Assembly (NCBI GenBank): GCA_015680685.1
Contig: MNCI01022408.1
Coordinates: forward strand, 404,459-466,458
Origin: Gnetum montanum
Lineage: Eukaryota; Streptophyta; Gnetopsida; Gnetales; Gnetaceae
Length of the DNA stretch: 62,000 nucleotides
Direction of reading: 5' to 3'
Part shown: positions 10,134 to 21,957 of the stretch, one piece after another
Numbering within the stretch: the first letter of the stretch is position 1
How the letters are laid out: each line of letters begins with the position of its first letter
Notes under the pieces: model-generated
The model's input: the letters and a program-made list of their open reading frames with translations, nothing else
Told to the model about the DNA's origin: nothing
The model's database searches: none
Position numbers and translations under genes: made by a program

Positions 10134-10270
10134 ATAGATTGGTAGGCCTTGTCTGTCAAGTGAATGCCATCCTAGTTGAAGTATTGCATCAAATTGTCGC
10201 ACTAGGTTACCACATTCAAGACTCCTTCTCCCCCTCCACAAACAGCTAAGGAATTAGGATTGAATCGATA
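10134..10270 (-). pseudogene. GDSL esterase/lipase, C-terminal fragment
   Basis: The minus strand reads FNPNSLAVCGGGEGV, then after about 15 codons QYFN-stop-DGIHLTDKAYQSI. This matches the C-terminal part of plant GDSL (SGNH-hydrolase) enzymes, where the WDGIHLT box carries the catalytic Asp and His. The Trp codon before DGIH is TAG, and another TAG lies about 12 codons upstream, both explained by G-to-A change. No N-terminal part is adjacent. The blocks with the catalytic Ser and Gly/Asn lie on the same strand at 17553-18254, so both may come from one gene with long introns. A second, more decayed copy of this fragment is at 36915-37060. Confidence 0.75.
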
Positions 10271-11555
10271 TGAAGTAAAAGGTGTTGATGCATAAATTTT
10301 GGACATAAAAATACCCACAAAACTTATTTAAAGAGACTATTGCCTAGGGTGCCTCTCATATGGGTACAAAAACTTTAGTATAGTTTCAGCTAGAATGGCA
10401 ACGTGGTGTTTTATAAAACATGGCATTTAATGATGAAGGAAAATTAAATAACTTTAACAAGGAAATAAAATGATAGTCCAAAATAGAGAAATAACTATTC
10501 ACTTTAAAACTTTAACAAGGATACTTGTGCATTAATGAATTATAAAATAAAATGAAAAGCTTAAAATAGTTGATAACTTGGACAAAGATTAATTAGAGTT
10601 TTAAAGAAACACAAACTCTCTATTTCAACCACACAACAGGCCAAAGTTAAGTTACAGAAATTTAAAAATAGCATGATAAACAAACACTTAGCTCAAAAAT
10701 GAGCACCAAATAGAACAACTCCTTGTGCAGCCTTGTCCGCTCATTCCTGCAAGAAGTACACCTCCTTTGACAAGTTTGCAACCTTCGGCTCTCCAATATG
10801 ATTACTTGTTGTTTGACACCAAACTACCTCTAGGAGTGTCACCAAATAGTTAATGAAATGAAAAGGAACTCTAGGATTTTCCCTCTATAGCTAGCCTTGG
10901 AAAACCCCCATTCCCTGTGTTACATATGGCCTATGGGATTTATTAAGTTTGAATCCTTGCCTAATTCTGCCTCCACTACTAGCCATACCTGCACATCATC
11001 CACTCAAGGTAAGGGCATAACCGAAAGGAATATTTACGTTACTATAGAGAAACATAATCCAGAGATTTCTGGGTATGTAATGCTAGCCCCAAACAATGTG
11101 TAGGAGCAATCACTATCCACCATAGTTATCGGAAACATGAAACAGGGCAACATGACGGCAATCGCAATGCAACGGAAATAGCAAAAAAATCAGGTTGTGA
11201 AAAAGAAACGAGCTTTAAATATAGAACCAATTAGTAACTTTAGCAATTTTTATATTTTAGTAAAATTATGTGTATATTTCTTTGTTGATAGAACAACAAT
11301 TTAAAATGCAATACAATACAATGATTTATATATATATAAATTTACAATATTTTTATTTATTGGTATTTAAGAACAATTACCCATCAATAAACTTAGATAG
11401 AAGTTGTAAAAGAATTTATTTAAAAAATAGTAAAAAGATAAAAATATATATTAAGAACAATTTTGGTCATTGATAAATAAAATTTTTTAAATAAGTATAT
11501 GACATATTAAGTCCAATACATTAACATGTTAAATTTGTAACATACTTAATATTGT
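10271..11555. other. Intergenic or intronic DNA without a recognisable gene
   Basis: No domain is recognised on either strand. Short open frames (10897-11103 plus, 11270-11473 plus) show no known motif. If the GDSL pieces at 10.1 and 17.5-18.25 kb belong together, this would be intron. Confidence 0.5.
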
Positions 11556-13934
11556 TTATACCATATTGTTACTATTATTTTTTATACGTTTTTTATTTTT
11601 ACCACCATCAAACATATTTTCATAATTAGAATCTAGAACTTCCATAGGAAGTTTATCATCTCCATCATCCATAGATCCTCCATAATCCCACATTTGATGA
11701 GGACCCATTTTGTAATCTTGAGAATATTGAGATAATAACCTAATATTTGAATAAACAAAAATTAAATCTTCAGCCATTGCAATGCCTAGTCTATTACATT
11801 TTTTTGACTGAATAAATGCATATTCACTCTAATTTCTTTTACATGCTGCTGCACTGGAACTGGAAACCTATAATACAGAAAAGAATTAAATTAAAAACTT
11901 AATAAGAGGATTCTGCTAAGAAATCTTTGTTACATAAGCATGAGGATTTTGATTATCTTCTTCCATAATCAATAAGAGTGAAATTTTTTTTATTAAAAAT
12001 AAGATAGAAATATGCTATTTTAGCTCAAATAAAGGAAACAATAAAAATAAAGAGAGGTAGCAAACATGAAGAAAGAAAAGATTAATGTCATTAAATATTC
12101 AATTCATAAAAAAATATTTATAAATATCTTTCAAATAAAATTTAAAAAAGAAAACTTACTTAAGATAAAATATGAATTGTTACCTTCTTTAGTAATGGAG
12201 TTTGAGTTCCATACTAATTCCAAAATGTAAAAACATCTAATGCTTCATGATCATAATCAAGATGTGCAAAATCTCCGTCTGATTTGATATAAATGTCATA
12301 TTTTTTCTTTATCTTTACACGATCTTTTCTACTTGAAAAACATTGATCAATATAAGTTTTCCAACCTTTGTTAACTTCCTCATCTATCCATGGTTTTTTA
12401 TGAAACCATTTTGGATTAAGAAGAAACCTAATAGAATGAAGGGGAGAATGAAATATCCTTCATCTCTTTTCACTACATTATCATATTAAATCTTTTGTAT
12501 GCTGATCAAAAGAAAATGAATCATTTTGTAAAATCTGAAACAATGATTCTCTCATTTGATCCATTTTTTCAAAAATTTCTCCCATGGATGGAGAATTACT
12601 ATCACAAAGTCTCAAAGCTTCATAGATGGGATAAAATGTTTTTTAAGTAGCTTCAACTTGTTTCCAAAATAAATTTTTCCTACCTCCAACAATAAGATCA
12701 ACAATTTCTTCACATAAACTTGAATTAACACTTGATGAAATTTTCCACCTTTCCCACTTTACTGAAATTACCATTTCCCTAATAGACTATTTCACTTTAA
12801 AAGAATGTTCAATCATAATAAATTGTAAGGCAAACTTACTTTTTGCATATTTTAGTAACTATAAAGAAGAGTACTTTTTGTAGATGGCTTGTGACAATGA
12901 ATGATTAGGGATAAATTGCTAAATTTTTTTACCATTTGCTACAACTTTAAATATCCAATTGACACCAACATAAATATCTTTTAATAACAAATTCAAGCAA
13001 TGTGTTGCACAAGGAGTCCAAAAAATATTTGAATATTCATTCTCTATTATCTCTCTTGCCAACACATTATTTGAAGCACTATCTATGATAATTTGCACAA
13101 TATTATCTCTTTCTATTGTATTTATAGCCTCACGAAATAATCTCATTAGATAAATAACATTTTTAACATTTCCTGAAGTGTCATGTGACTTGATAAAATA
13201 ACACCTTTTAGAGATGATGCAAGAATATTAATAAGTGGTTTGTTGGTAATATCTATCTACCCATATGATAAAATAGAAACACCTATAATAGACCAACTAT
13301 CCTTTATGCCTTTTAAATTTGCTTCAACTCGAGCTTTTTCTTTAATTAAAAGTGTTGTTCTAATTTTTTCATAACAAGGTGGCACATACCCTTTTGAAGT
13401 AGAATTTATCATCTATATGACTTGTTTAAAATAAGGAGACTTAGAAATGTTAAAAGACATACCACATACATAGAAAAGTCTTGCTATAGCTGCATCCACA
13501 TTTTTTTATTTGAAGAATCAAACATTTTTTCTAAATTAGTATTTGACATTGAATTACTGACATTTGTATGTGTTTCTATACTCTTGATGGTGGACATGGC
13601 ATCAAAATGCTTAAATTACTTAATGAGATATTCTTTTTCAAATTTTGGTATTCTTTTACACACCAAAATTTGCTCTTTCTTCCCAATTTGCAAGCAAGTG
13701 ATATCTAACACATGTAATAGAACTATTTTTATTTATGTTGCAATAAGGACAAATCCATGATTTGCTTCCTGAACTGCTATACTTACCTCCAAAATATTTC
13801 CCTTTAACATTTACTATAGTCCATAGTTTTTTCTGAAAATCCTTTTTTAATAATTGATATTCTAATTTTTCTCCATTCTCTTCTTGCTCTTTATAAAGAA
13901 AATCTTTTTCAGATGACATTGATCCTATATGCAT
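11556..13934 (-). pseudogene. hAT-family transposase with BED zinc finger, broken
   Basis: hAT transposases cut and paste DNA transposons. In minus-strand order I see: a BED-type zinc finger near 13680-13780 (WICPYCNINKNS and later RYHLLA); a DUF659-type region near 13150-13480 (GYVPPCYEKIRTTLL, WSIIGVSIL, KPLINILASS); a segment at 12919-13146 with VQIIIDSASNN and IFWTPCATHCLNLLLKDI, which is the conserved hAT Asp and CxxH region; a helical region at about 12200-12780; and the C-terminal dimerisation part near 11720-11870 (ERN-S-YAFIQSKK-NRLG). Several stops and frame changes separate them, so no full product is possible. Terminal inverted repeats were not found by eye. Confidence 0.85.
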
Positions 13935-14106
13935 GTTATAAAAATTAAGAATATTTTTTACAAAGAAGATTAAAACAAAAATCTATTTAAAAAATGACCA
14001 ATGCAATCATGCTCTTTGGTAGACAATGTATAATAGAATTCCATCCAAAAAATAAAAACAAAAAATAAAGATTATTCCAAGTCCAATTCAAAAAAATCTT
14101 TCATTT

Positions 14107-14190
14107 TAAATACCACTCAAAGTCTTAAACCAATTAATAAACACAGATTCACCAGTACATGTTAATAATCAAATAAAATCCTCAAAGATG
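14107..14190 (+). repeat. Direct repeat, copy 1
   Basis: About 85 bp, ending GTTAATAATCAAATAAAATC then CTCAAAGATG, repeated at 15480-15565 with few differences and about 1.37 kb apart. It could mark the ends of a non-autonomous element, but I see no terminal dinucleotides or target duplications. Confidence 0.8.
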
Positions 14191-15310
14191 GCGAAGAAGT
14201 CTATACTAGAAGTCTATGGATGATTTGGTGAGTTTGCTAATTGCTGCCTAATGTCCCTGTTTAGTTCTAGATTTTAAGTTTTTTGGGTCTTCCTATGTTC
14301 TCTTATTTTCACTTGAAGAAAATACTTTCAATAATAGAAAGTTTGCAACTGTAACAGGAAAGTGCTAACTAAGGATCATAGGAAAGAGTTGAATAATGCT
14401 GTAAAAATAGTGCTAAACTATCACTATGCTATTGTTTTTTGCTGGTCTCTGTCTTTTTTACCTGATCCTTAAATTATTTGTTATTTGTTTTATTATTTAT
14501 TTTTTAATTTTATTTTTTAAAAAAGTAGTTTATTTATCCTAAAACTAACAATTATACTTTAAATAACTGTTTCTTTATTTTTTTAATTATTTTTTTACTT
14601 AAAATTTTTATAGTTTAAAATAAATTTTACTGCAACTAACCCTTAACAATAACACTATTTCTTTTCTCTTAAATACATTGTAGTTGATACTATAATTGAA
14701 ACGATTTGCAAGTTATTGGTAGTACAGTAAATGAAATGATTTTAATCTTGAAATAAGTAAATCCACGTAGTGCAATAAAAAAGTGTCCTCAATCAGAGGC
14801 AAAGGCAAGAACAATATGTGTGATAATTATCTTATGATTTTCCAAAAAAGCCAAATTAATTTTTTGTGGTTCTCATTTTATGTTTTTTACCACAACAGTG
14901 GGTATATGGAGCCGCAGTGGGAGAGGAACTTGACAGTGACAAAAAGGTAGTGGAAGAAATTTGTTCAAATACCAATATCTTTGAAGGTAGTGGTGCCAAA
15001 GGTGGCTTGTGACTAGAACCCCATTGCAGATATGGTATACCAGTATTTGCTTTGTGACTAAGAAATTCATAAGTTCTTGCATTAGAATGGGCCTAAACTA
15101 GATTCTGATGAATAGAATCCATCGTCTCCATATAGAGATAATCTAAAAACTTCAATTTTAATTTCATGTTTTAGTTAGGATTTATTTGTAGAATATTAAA
15201 TGTGGACATAGATCAGAGTTTGTTTGTTGAGAAATAAACGCTCATTTTCATTTTCATAGTTATTATTGTTGATGTTTGGTTTTACTCTTCGGGTTACAGC
15301 ACTTGGCTTG

Positions 15311-15452
15311 TTTTTGCTTTATTCTATTTTTTATTTTTCAAATATCAATATCATTGGCAACAAAAAAGCCTAAAAAGGTAGTTTTTGCTTCATTCTGTTT
15401 TTTATTTTTCAAATACCGATATCTTTGGCAACAAAAAAGCCTAAAAAGGTCG
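15311..15452 (+). repeat. 71-bp tandem duplication
   Basis: Units at 15311-15381 and 15382-15452 share TTTTTGCTT, TTTTTATTTTTCAAATA and GGCAACAAAAAAGCCTAAAA with about five differences. It lies just before direct-repeat copy 2. Confidence 0.85.
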
Positions 15453-15479
15453 TGAACAACATTTTAAATTTTTTATTCT

Positions 15480-15565
15480 AAATACGACTCTCAAAGAGCC
15501 TCAGACCAATAATAAACGCAGATTCACCACTGCATGTTAATAATCAAATAAAATCCTCAAAGATG
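15480..15565 (+). repeat. Direct repeat, copy 2
   Basis: Second copy of the repeat at 14107-14190, in the same orientation, sharing AATAAACGCAGATTCACC and the segment through CAAAGATG. Confidence 0.8.
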
Positions 15566-15770
15566 AGCTGAAAATAGTGCACATATAGATAAATAAGCAT
15601 AAGGCAAGATTCGAGATTAAATCTACTAATAGAAGGATTTACTGCCCCCATTGAAATGGGAATAGAGAATAAAAGGATTTGCTGCACTCGTTGAAATGGG
15701 AATAGAGAAAGGCCAATGAAGAGATAATGTACAAAAATGATCTCTGAAACCACGGTTTAGCCCATTTTGA

Positions 15771-17500
15771 AGGAGGAGTGCTTGTTGCAAAAGGAGACAC
15801 TTACGACACAAAGTTGACTAAAGGTTTATGGTTATGGATAGTGATGCAGCAGCAATGGCCGTGGAAAAGGAGTAGCAAAGCAGCGTTCACAGTACAATGG
15901 CTGTGGAGAGCAATGCAGAAGAAGATTAGCAGCGTTCACAGCACAATGATGCAAAAGCAGCAGCAATATCAAGATAGCAGCGTTCATAGCGCAGGCCCCA
16001 AATGTTTTACCTGTTGTTTATTGCCGTCTTTGCGATAGAATAAACCCTAAATTCGTGACACGGGGTGTTGAGAATCAAGGATCTCTGATCCTTTCTTATC
16101 TTTCAAACCCTAAAATTAAAAAATAAAATCAAAGGAAATGAAACATGTCAAAAACGTTTCGGTCTCCCAGGAAATGTTTTGCTCATGAGAAAAGGCGATT
16201 TGAACCCATTTTCGGAACGAAAAACATAAAACTTTATGAATCTGTTGCGTTTCTGGCAACATAGCTATCCACAAGCTTTGCAGCCGGCACCAAGGGCCAT
16301 TAGCCGGACACGTACAGTTGCACAGTATGCGGTTGCAGAAATGATAGGGAATGCATCGAGAGGCTCATGCTACGTGGGTTGCCCATTGTTGACGTCTGTT
16401 AATGGCACCAGGCGATGCGCAGCGCGGGAGGGAACAGAGCCAGCGTTACAGCGTAGGGATGACGCAACCGTTGCTACCATCACGATGCATATAAAACGGC
16501 AGCTTCCATCACCCAACGTAACGGCTGCAGGAGCTTGACAGAAGCCCACTTTGGCCCATGCCATACGTCCCCCTGCAAATGCTGTTGTAGGCACCCACAA
16601 CAAGATGCCCAGCACTCCTGCACTGAAAACATTGTCTGCATCAGTGATGTTGGTGTTTGTCCCTTCATGTTTCATGGTGGACAATCGGTTAAACTGCATT
16701 CTTTGCTGAACACCTACGTATTTTCCACCAACTCAGCCCAAACAAGGAAAAGAAATAATATATATTCATCTTCGTGCATGAAGCTGGGCTATAGATTGAA
16801 GGTAGTGCTAATTTGATGAATATCAATAATAGATAATTTCTAATATTATTATGATAGATGCTTTGTTACAGGTCGTTACGACCGTGAGATTCTTGCTTTA
16901 CAACGCTGCCAGCCTCGTCCAAAATGTAGGAGCAAAATGGAAGTTCTTCGAGAGTTTCCAAATTAGCCGTTCCTGTTCATTGTTTGCATGGCGGTAATTG
17001 CACAGAAAACGGCACTGCAGGGTGAGATGAATAGCCAACGCCAACCCACAAGGATAGTTTTCGGTTTATTTTAGGAGATTCCTAATTCAGGAGATTTTTC
17101 AACGACAAGGGTTGATGATTTTAGGTGTTATATATATATCTTTTTAAAATTTTATATTTTGGTAAGTATCATCTACTACGACATGCTCCACCCATTTATT
17201 TGCAGTTAAAGGCATATTCATGGTCAATATTGGAACAGCAAAAATAAAATAATAATCTCACACCGATGCCAACTTATAAAATTATATTTGCTGGGTGACC
17301 GGTTTTTTTTATATAATACTATGGTTTTAATGTATTGGGGGACAAACATTGAGCTAAGTAGTCCTTTATCACCGTGTCCTTTTTGGATTAAGCATTATTG
17401 GTGCCACTCACCACATCAGTTGAGCTTAACCTGCTTTCCCTATGCTACCATTACAAATTATAGAATTTCTAGTTATTATAGGATTAGAACTTATTAATCA
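15771..17500. other. GC-richer region with possible decayed host sequence
   Basis: Composition is richer in G+C than both sides. The motif AGCAGCGTTCAYAG is repeated three times about 50 bp apart at 15878-15990. Open frames overlap on both strands at 16236-16699 (100 codons plus, 109 codons minus). The minus frame has a hydrophobic stretch VFSAGVLGILLWVPTTAFAGG, which could be a membrane segment, but I do not recognise a family. The region lies just downstream (minus sense) of the GDSL N-terminal piece. Confidence 0.35.
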
Positions 17501-17552
17501 TGGCCCTATGTTAGCATCCCATGCTATCTTTGGCCTTCATTAGGATAGGCCA

Positions 17553-18254
17553 TCAGGAGCAATCGATTGGTAGATTATTCTGAATCATAATGTTCATGGC
17601 TCCCCCTTGGTCGATGAGCCACCTTACAAATTGCTCGATCCTGGCCTCCGCAGTGCCCAGCGAAGCACCAACTTGGTGGATGGAGATGTCGTTCAAGAAT
17701 TGGTAGTTGATTTCATTGCCGCCACTTTTGTCCACAAGAGACCAAGCATCCTGGAAATGCCTGGCAGAGTCTCTTTGTTCTTGGCTTCGTTGTTTGCTGC
17801 AGAAGTTAGACTTGTACAATAAAAACCAGTCCATCTGGTCAGTAAGAGAAACGACCACCATTGGTTTGGCATGAAGCTTTGACATCACGTTTTTCGAGTC
17901 CAGAGCGGCGGCACCCGCAACTGCAAAGTTGATGCCTCCGCCTACGCTGTTGCTACTGCCATGATCGATGAAATCAAGGTAGGGCTACAGTGGAGGCATG
18001 GTGGAGGTGCATCCAGTGGGAGTCACATAGAATGTGTCGTCGTATGGAGGCTTAGATATGGGCGAGGGCGTTTCTGCCTTTGGTGGCAGCACCTTGAGCA
18101 AATTGCCCGTGTCTGCCAAAGAATCCCCAAAGCTGTATATTGCGCTGAAGCACCCTGCTCGGACTCGGCCTCTACTACTTCTTGCCCTTGCACTGCTTAC
18201 AAACAGCTCCAACTGCATCATCATCCATGTAAACGCTCTCGTCGTTGTTGTCAT
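17553..18254 (-). pseudogene. GDSL esterase/lipase, N-terminal and middle part
   Basis: Plant GDSL enzymes are secreted SGNH-fold esterases that act on lipids and cell-wall esters. The minus strand shows block I AIYSFGDSLADTGNLL (catalytic Ser, about 18105-18145), then PPYDDTFYVTPTG, block II GGGINFAVAGAAALD (about 17900-17945), block III SGGNEINYQFLND (about 17700-17735; normally GGND) and NLPIDCS near 17556. A TAG at 17985-17987 interrupts the frame, which is otherwise the same on both sides. About 20 codons usually found after PTG (the RCSDGR segment) are missing. Block V with Asp and His is absent here but present at 10134-10270. A hydrophobic signal peptide is not clear. Weak similarity runs on to about 17475. 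Confidence 0.85.
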
Positions 18255-18399
18255 GATCTTCTTGCCTCTTATGTTCTTCGTCCCTTACATCTTAATCTTT
18301 GTCTTCATCGTCATCATTCTTCTGTTGTTGAAAATTGCATTGTCTCCACTACCGTCTCTCGGCTTCATTTATCGTCTCTGATATTAATATTTTAAAAAA

Positions 18400-19097
18400 G
18401 CAAAAACCTGAGTTAAAAAAGCAGCTGCCGAGTCCTTGCTAAACACTGAAAAAGCAAGCAAGTGCGACTTGTAACTAGAGTTGACTGAACTTAATTTTAT
18501 AAAAGAAATATTCAAATTGCCAAATGAACTACAAAAGTTAACAAAGTTAATGGTGTATGAAACTCATGCATTTATTCATACAAACTAAAAGGTCAAAATT
18601 GAATTTTGAAAATTAACAAAGCTAATGGTGTATGAAACTCATGCATCTATTTTGTGATTCATGTAGATCTCCTAGGATAGAAGAAAACTACATTTACTCT
18701 TTGTTTCTCAAATTTTTGGGCAGGTATTTTTCTCTCAACAATGACAAAAAAAAAAAACCCCCGAAATGAAGATTCAAACAATTGTCACAAGAATTTAAAA
18801 ATATTGCACAATTATATGCTAAGGCATTGCATATTTTAGAAACATAAGGCTTGCCTTTACCTTTACCTTTTTTCAACTTAGTTGATTCAAAAACATTCTT
18901 CTTTACTTTTATAGCAAAATAGTTTTCCAAATGTTGGTAAAGGTCAGTAGATAGACATGATTGAAATTGACTAAACATATATTGCAATCAAAATTTTTTC
19001 TTTATATCAAAAACATCATAACATGTCTTATTTTGGAGGTATCAATGTGCAAACAGTAAATTTGTTTAAATATTTGGGTTTCATTTAGGTGAACAAT
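18400..19097. other. Intergenic DNA with a 75-bp duplication
   Basis: A segment beginning TTAACAAAGTTAATGGTG at 18538 is repeated at 18613 (CATGCATYTATT at the end of each). A 97-codon minus-strand frame at 18694-18987 contains a Lys/Gly-rich run (KLKKGKGKGKPYVSK) but no domain I can name. Confidence 0.5.
18538..18655 (+). repeat. Two-copy tandem repeat, 75-bp offset
   Basis: Copies at 18538 and 18613 share TTAACAAAGYTAATGGTG then TATGAAACTCATGCAT with one or two differences. Confidence 0.8.
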
Positions 19098-19590
19098 TGC
19101 AAGTGGGGGGAAGTGCATCAAAGAAAAAATAGCAAAAGCTTTATAGGCTATGTATACCTTCAAAGAAAAGTGCAAGGATTTAGGACTTTAGGCTCAAAAG
19201 TTCAGAAAAAAAACTTTTACACTATCATCTATCCTATTATATTGTATGGATGTCTTGGTTGGCCCAAGATGCTATTGAAGATGGTGTTTTCCAAAGTGTT
19301 GTTGTAGGTGACATCAACATCAATGTTAACATTAGCATCATCCAAAGTTAGAAAAATTTTTCCTTCTTAGGGTCCTAAGATAAACTTGCTAGAATGTTGA
19401 AATTTAATGTCTACCATGTTGAGACTATTGTGAACAACTTGTTCAAGGTCTTACTGGGTTGAAATAAAGGCCAAGAAGTAGTTTTGGTAGAGGTAATGTG
19501 GACAGGGTAGTCCAAGGCTACAATTGATGTGGAGTAGTGGTCTACGGAGCATTACCATCACCTCCAACACTAATAAAAGTTTCCATATCT
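19098..19590 (+). repeat. Duplicated block R1
   Basis: About 490 bp that is nearly identical to R2 at 30549-31053. It starts GGGGGAAGTGCATCAAAG and ends near ATATCTTG. It lacks TG/CA ends, a TATA box or a polypurine tract, so it is not an obvious LTR. Overlapping open frames on both strands (19451-19726 minus, 19524-19919 plus) have no recognisable domain. Confidence 0.85.
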
Positions 19591-20865
19591 TGAACTTTTT
19601 AAGATCATCAAAAGCAGGGCTCACATATTGGGTTATGAGTCTTCCAAACATTGGAAATGTGTCTTGTGATGCTATTTTTAGGCCTTTTTGGTGTTTGAAC
19701 TCAAATGAAACAATGTGGAACCACACTTGTCTTAGTCATTGTGAAATCAAAAAAGTGGATAAAATAACTAGTTATTCAGTTTCTTGGGTCAAGGACATCT
19801 TAATGTACCAATCAAGAGAGAGTGCATGCATGCATGCTTGGAGGATAGCTACAGAGCAAAAAATCAAGATAAGGATGATAAGTCCTGTAGCCACTAGACT
19901 CAATCAACATGATGAATGATAATATATAGGTATATGACCAACCTAACATCAAAACATGATTTCAAATTCTTAATAGAGAGAAAGTACTAGTTGAGAAATT
20001 AGTTTGCATCTCTAAAACATTGACTATGCTGAAATTAGTGTGTGCTTAATTAAGAAAACATTCTTATGTAGTAGCACATCTATCTTCGGTTATAGGATGT
20101 CAAGGTAAACTTATAAGCAAGGTGAATTGGATCTACAATTTCATTTTAGATATGCCATACTTTGGGTATGATAGTTTAGAGAATAAATTTCATTAAACAT
20201 AATCCCAAATAGAGCAACATAGTATGAATTATTTATAAACCTTATCTTACCATATAAATTCTTTCATAGTGATGGTATAAATGAAGCATTATAATTCATG
20301 CGGTAGGCCTAATAAGAACAATAGATAGAGATATAGATTGTGTCTATTTTATATCCCCTCCGTAAAAAAATAAAATGTTTAACTGGTCACCATGTAATCT
20401 AATCCATCGTTAGGGATAGGGTACTTCATATTCAACACATTTCATCATGTCATTTATCTATATTATATATAATTATTCTTTAGAACCAAAAGACAAGCAT
20501 TGGTTAGGGTGGCACTTCATGCACATTTTATATAGGTAGGTTATAGTTGACCTATTTCCTAGTGTAATTAATTCATTTCCCATATTGAGATATGCAATCC
20601 AATAGGTTGCTAAAGCATAAATGCAAATTTGACAATCACATCATTAATGTACCTTCCTTTCACTGAACTACTATACCTTCTTTGTAATACATTATCCTTC
20701 AAGGCATTCTCTTTTTAAGCAAGTCCTTATTGTCTTGCATTATGTGGATAGAACAAGAGTAAATCAAATGATAATAGCTCAATAATTGTCTTTCTGATTC
20801 CTTAACTTCAAGCTTGAAAACCTTCTTTCTTGATGTATTTGCCTCACCTTTTAGAATAAGGGTAG
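19591..20865. other. Intergenic DNA before the LTR of element A
   Basis: No gene or repeat is recognised by eye. It is the 3' flank (in element sense) of element A, whose LTR starts at 20866. Confidence 0.5.
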
Positions 20866-21738
20866 TGATGAGTGGTAGGGTATCCCAACACTCTGCCATA
20901 TAAGTTACGAGTACATGCATGTGACCAAATCATAATCTGTGGATGGATGATGTAAATATGCTAAGAGTGGACAATAGGTTTGTGATCTTTTTCTTCCCAC
21001 TTTGAGTTAGTGAAGTGTAAGTGTATAGTTTAACTTTAAGTGAGGTATATGATATCTTGAGGTTGTGGGCTCATGTTACTCTTATTTGCTTCCATAATAA
21101 AGGTGAGAATAAAATCTAAGTCTAAGTGAAGATAAAACTATAAATCTACTCTAACCTATGATGATGAGTAGCCATTCCTAGCTTTTCATACATGTCTTGG
21201 GCTCATGTAACCATTACTAGATTACAAAGTGTTATGCTATTGGGTGAACCAAGCAATAACATTACCAAGTTATCAAATGATTACAGTTAACACTCAAAAC
21301 TAGTCGTATTCATTCTGCCTTACTAATAAATGTGGAAAAGTAAAGTCCTTAAGAAATGTAAAGGACTACACTAAAGTAAACATTGGAATTAAACTAAGTA
21401 AATAAATTAGCTAAGTAAAGAAAATAAACTAATTGGATGCTATAGTGGTGGAAAACAATCTCGATCTTTATTACCATGCATGAATTATGCCCAAGTACAA
21501 CTAACTCGAATAAATATTTCATACAACTATTCAAAACCATACTATGGGCATCAATTCTATCACTAAGTGTAAACTATGAAAATAAACTGCAAGAGTTTAC
21601 CTAAGACTACAATGAATTGATTATCCACTATGTGACCAAGTGTTGGTATTTATAGGGTTGCATAACTCCTAATACATTGTATCAACAATGATGTAGGTAG
21701 AGCTACAATATCATTCACAAAAAAATTTAGTTTTATCA
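20866..21738 (-). repeat. 3' LTR of element A
   Basis: On the minus strand it starts TGATAAAACT right after the purine-rich GTTGTGGAGGTA and ends CCACTCATCA at 20866. Length is 873 bp. The homologous LTR of C (860 bp) has the same two ends, and similarity stops exactly there. A TATA box is at 21647-21654, leaving only about 85 bp of U3 upstream. Confidence 0.85.
21647..21654 (-). promoter_or_regulatory. TATA box in the LTR of A
   Basis: The minus strand reads CCCTATAAATACCAACAC, matching the position in the LTR of C (37932-37939). Confidence 0.65.
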
Positions 21739-21957
21739 TACCTCCACAACTAACTAGAAACTTATCCTTGAGTTAAAACAAAATGAGGATAGAGTTCCTT
21801 ACAAAATCACGAGGTATAATAAAAAATGACATGACTACCTATATACATGACTCTAAATGCTGCATTGTGGTTCAAGTGGTGTTTTTATAAGCTTATCAAG
21901 CATAGCATGATGGACACATTTGACAACAAAACAAAATGAAATATTTCAATGTAGCCT

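Larger units (their letters stand above)
13950..15770. other. AT-rich DNA with short repeats, no gene recognised
   Basis: The stretch holds an 85-bp direct repeat pair (14107-14190 and 15480-15565) and a 71-bp tandem duplication (15311-15452). Open frames at 14873-15082 and 15544-15811 (minus) have no recognisable domain. Confidence 0.55.

Noticed and set aside
9904-10241. Overlapping open frames with Arg-Glu or Ser-Leu runs
   Set aside because: They are produced by the (GA)20 microsatellite on the two strands.
16236-16699. Overlapping frames on both strands as a host membrane protein gene
   Set aside because: A hydrophobic segment is visible, but no family could be matched and no exon structure seen, so it is only noted in the regional entry.
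17961-18395. Plus-strand frames of 115-144 codons, one with hydrophobic stretches
   Set aside because: They are antisense to the GDSL sequence and its upstream flank; the minus strand has the recognised motifs.
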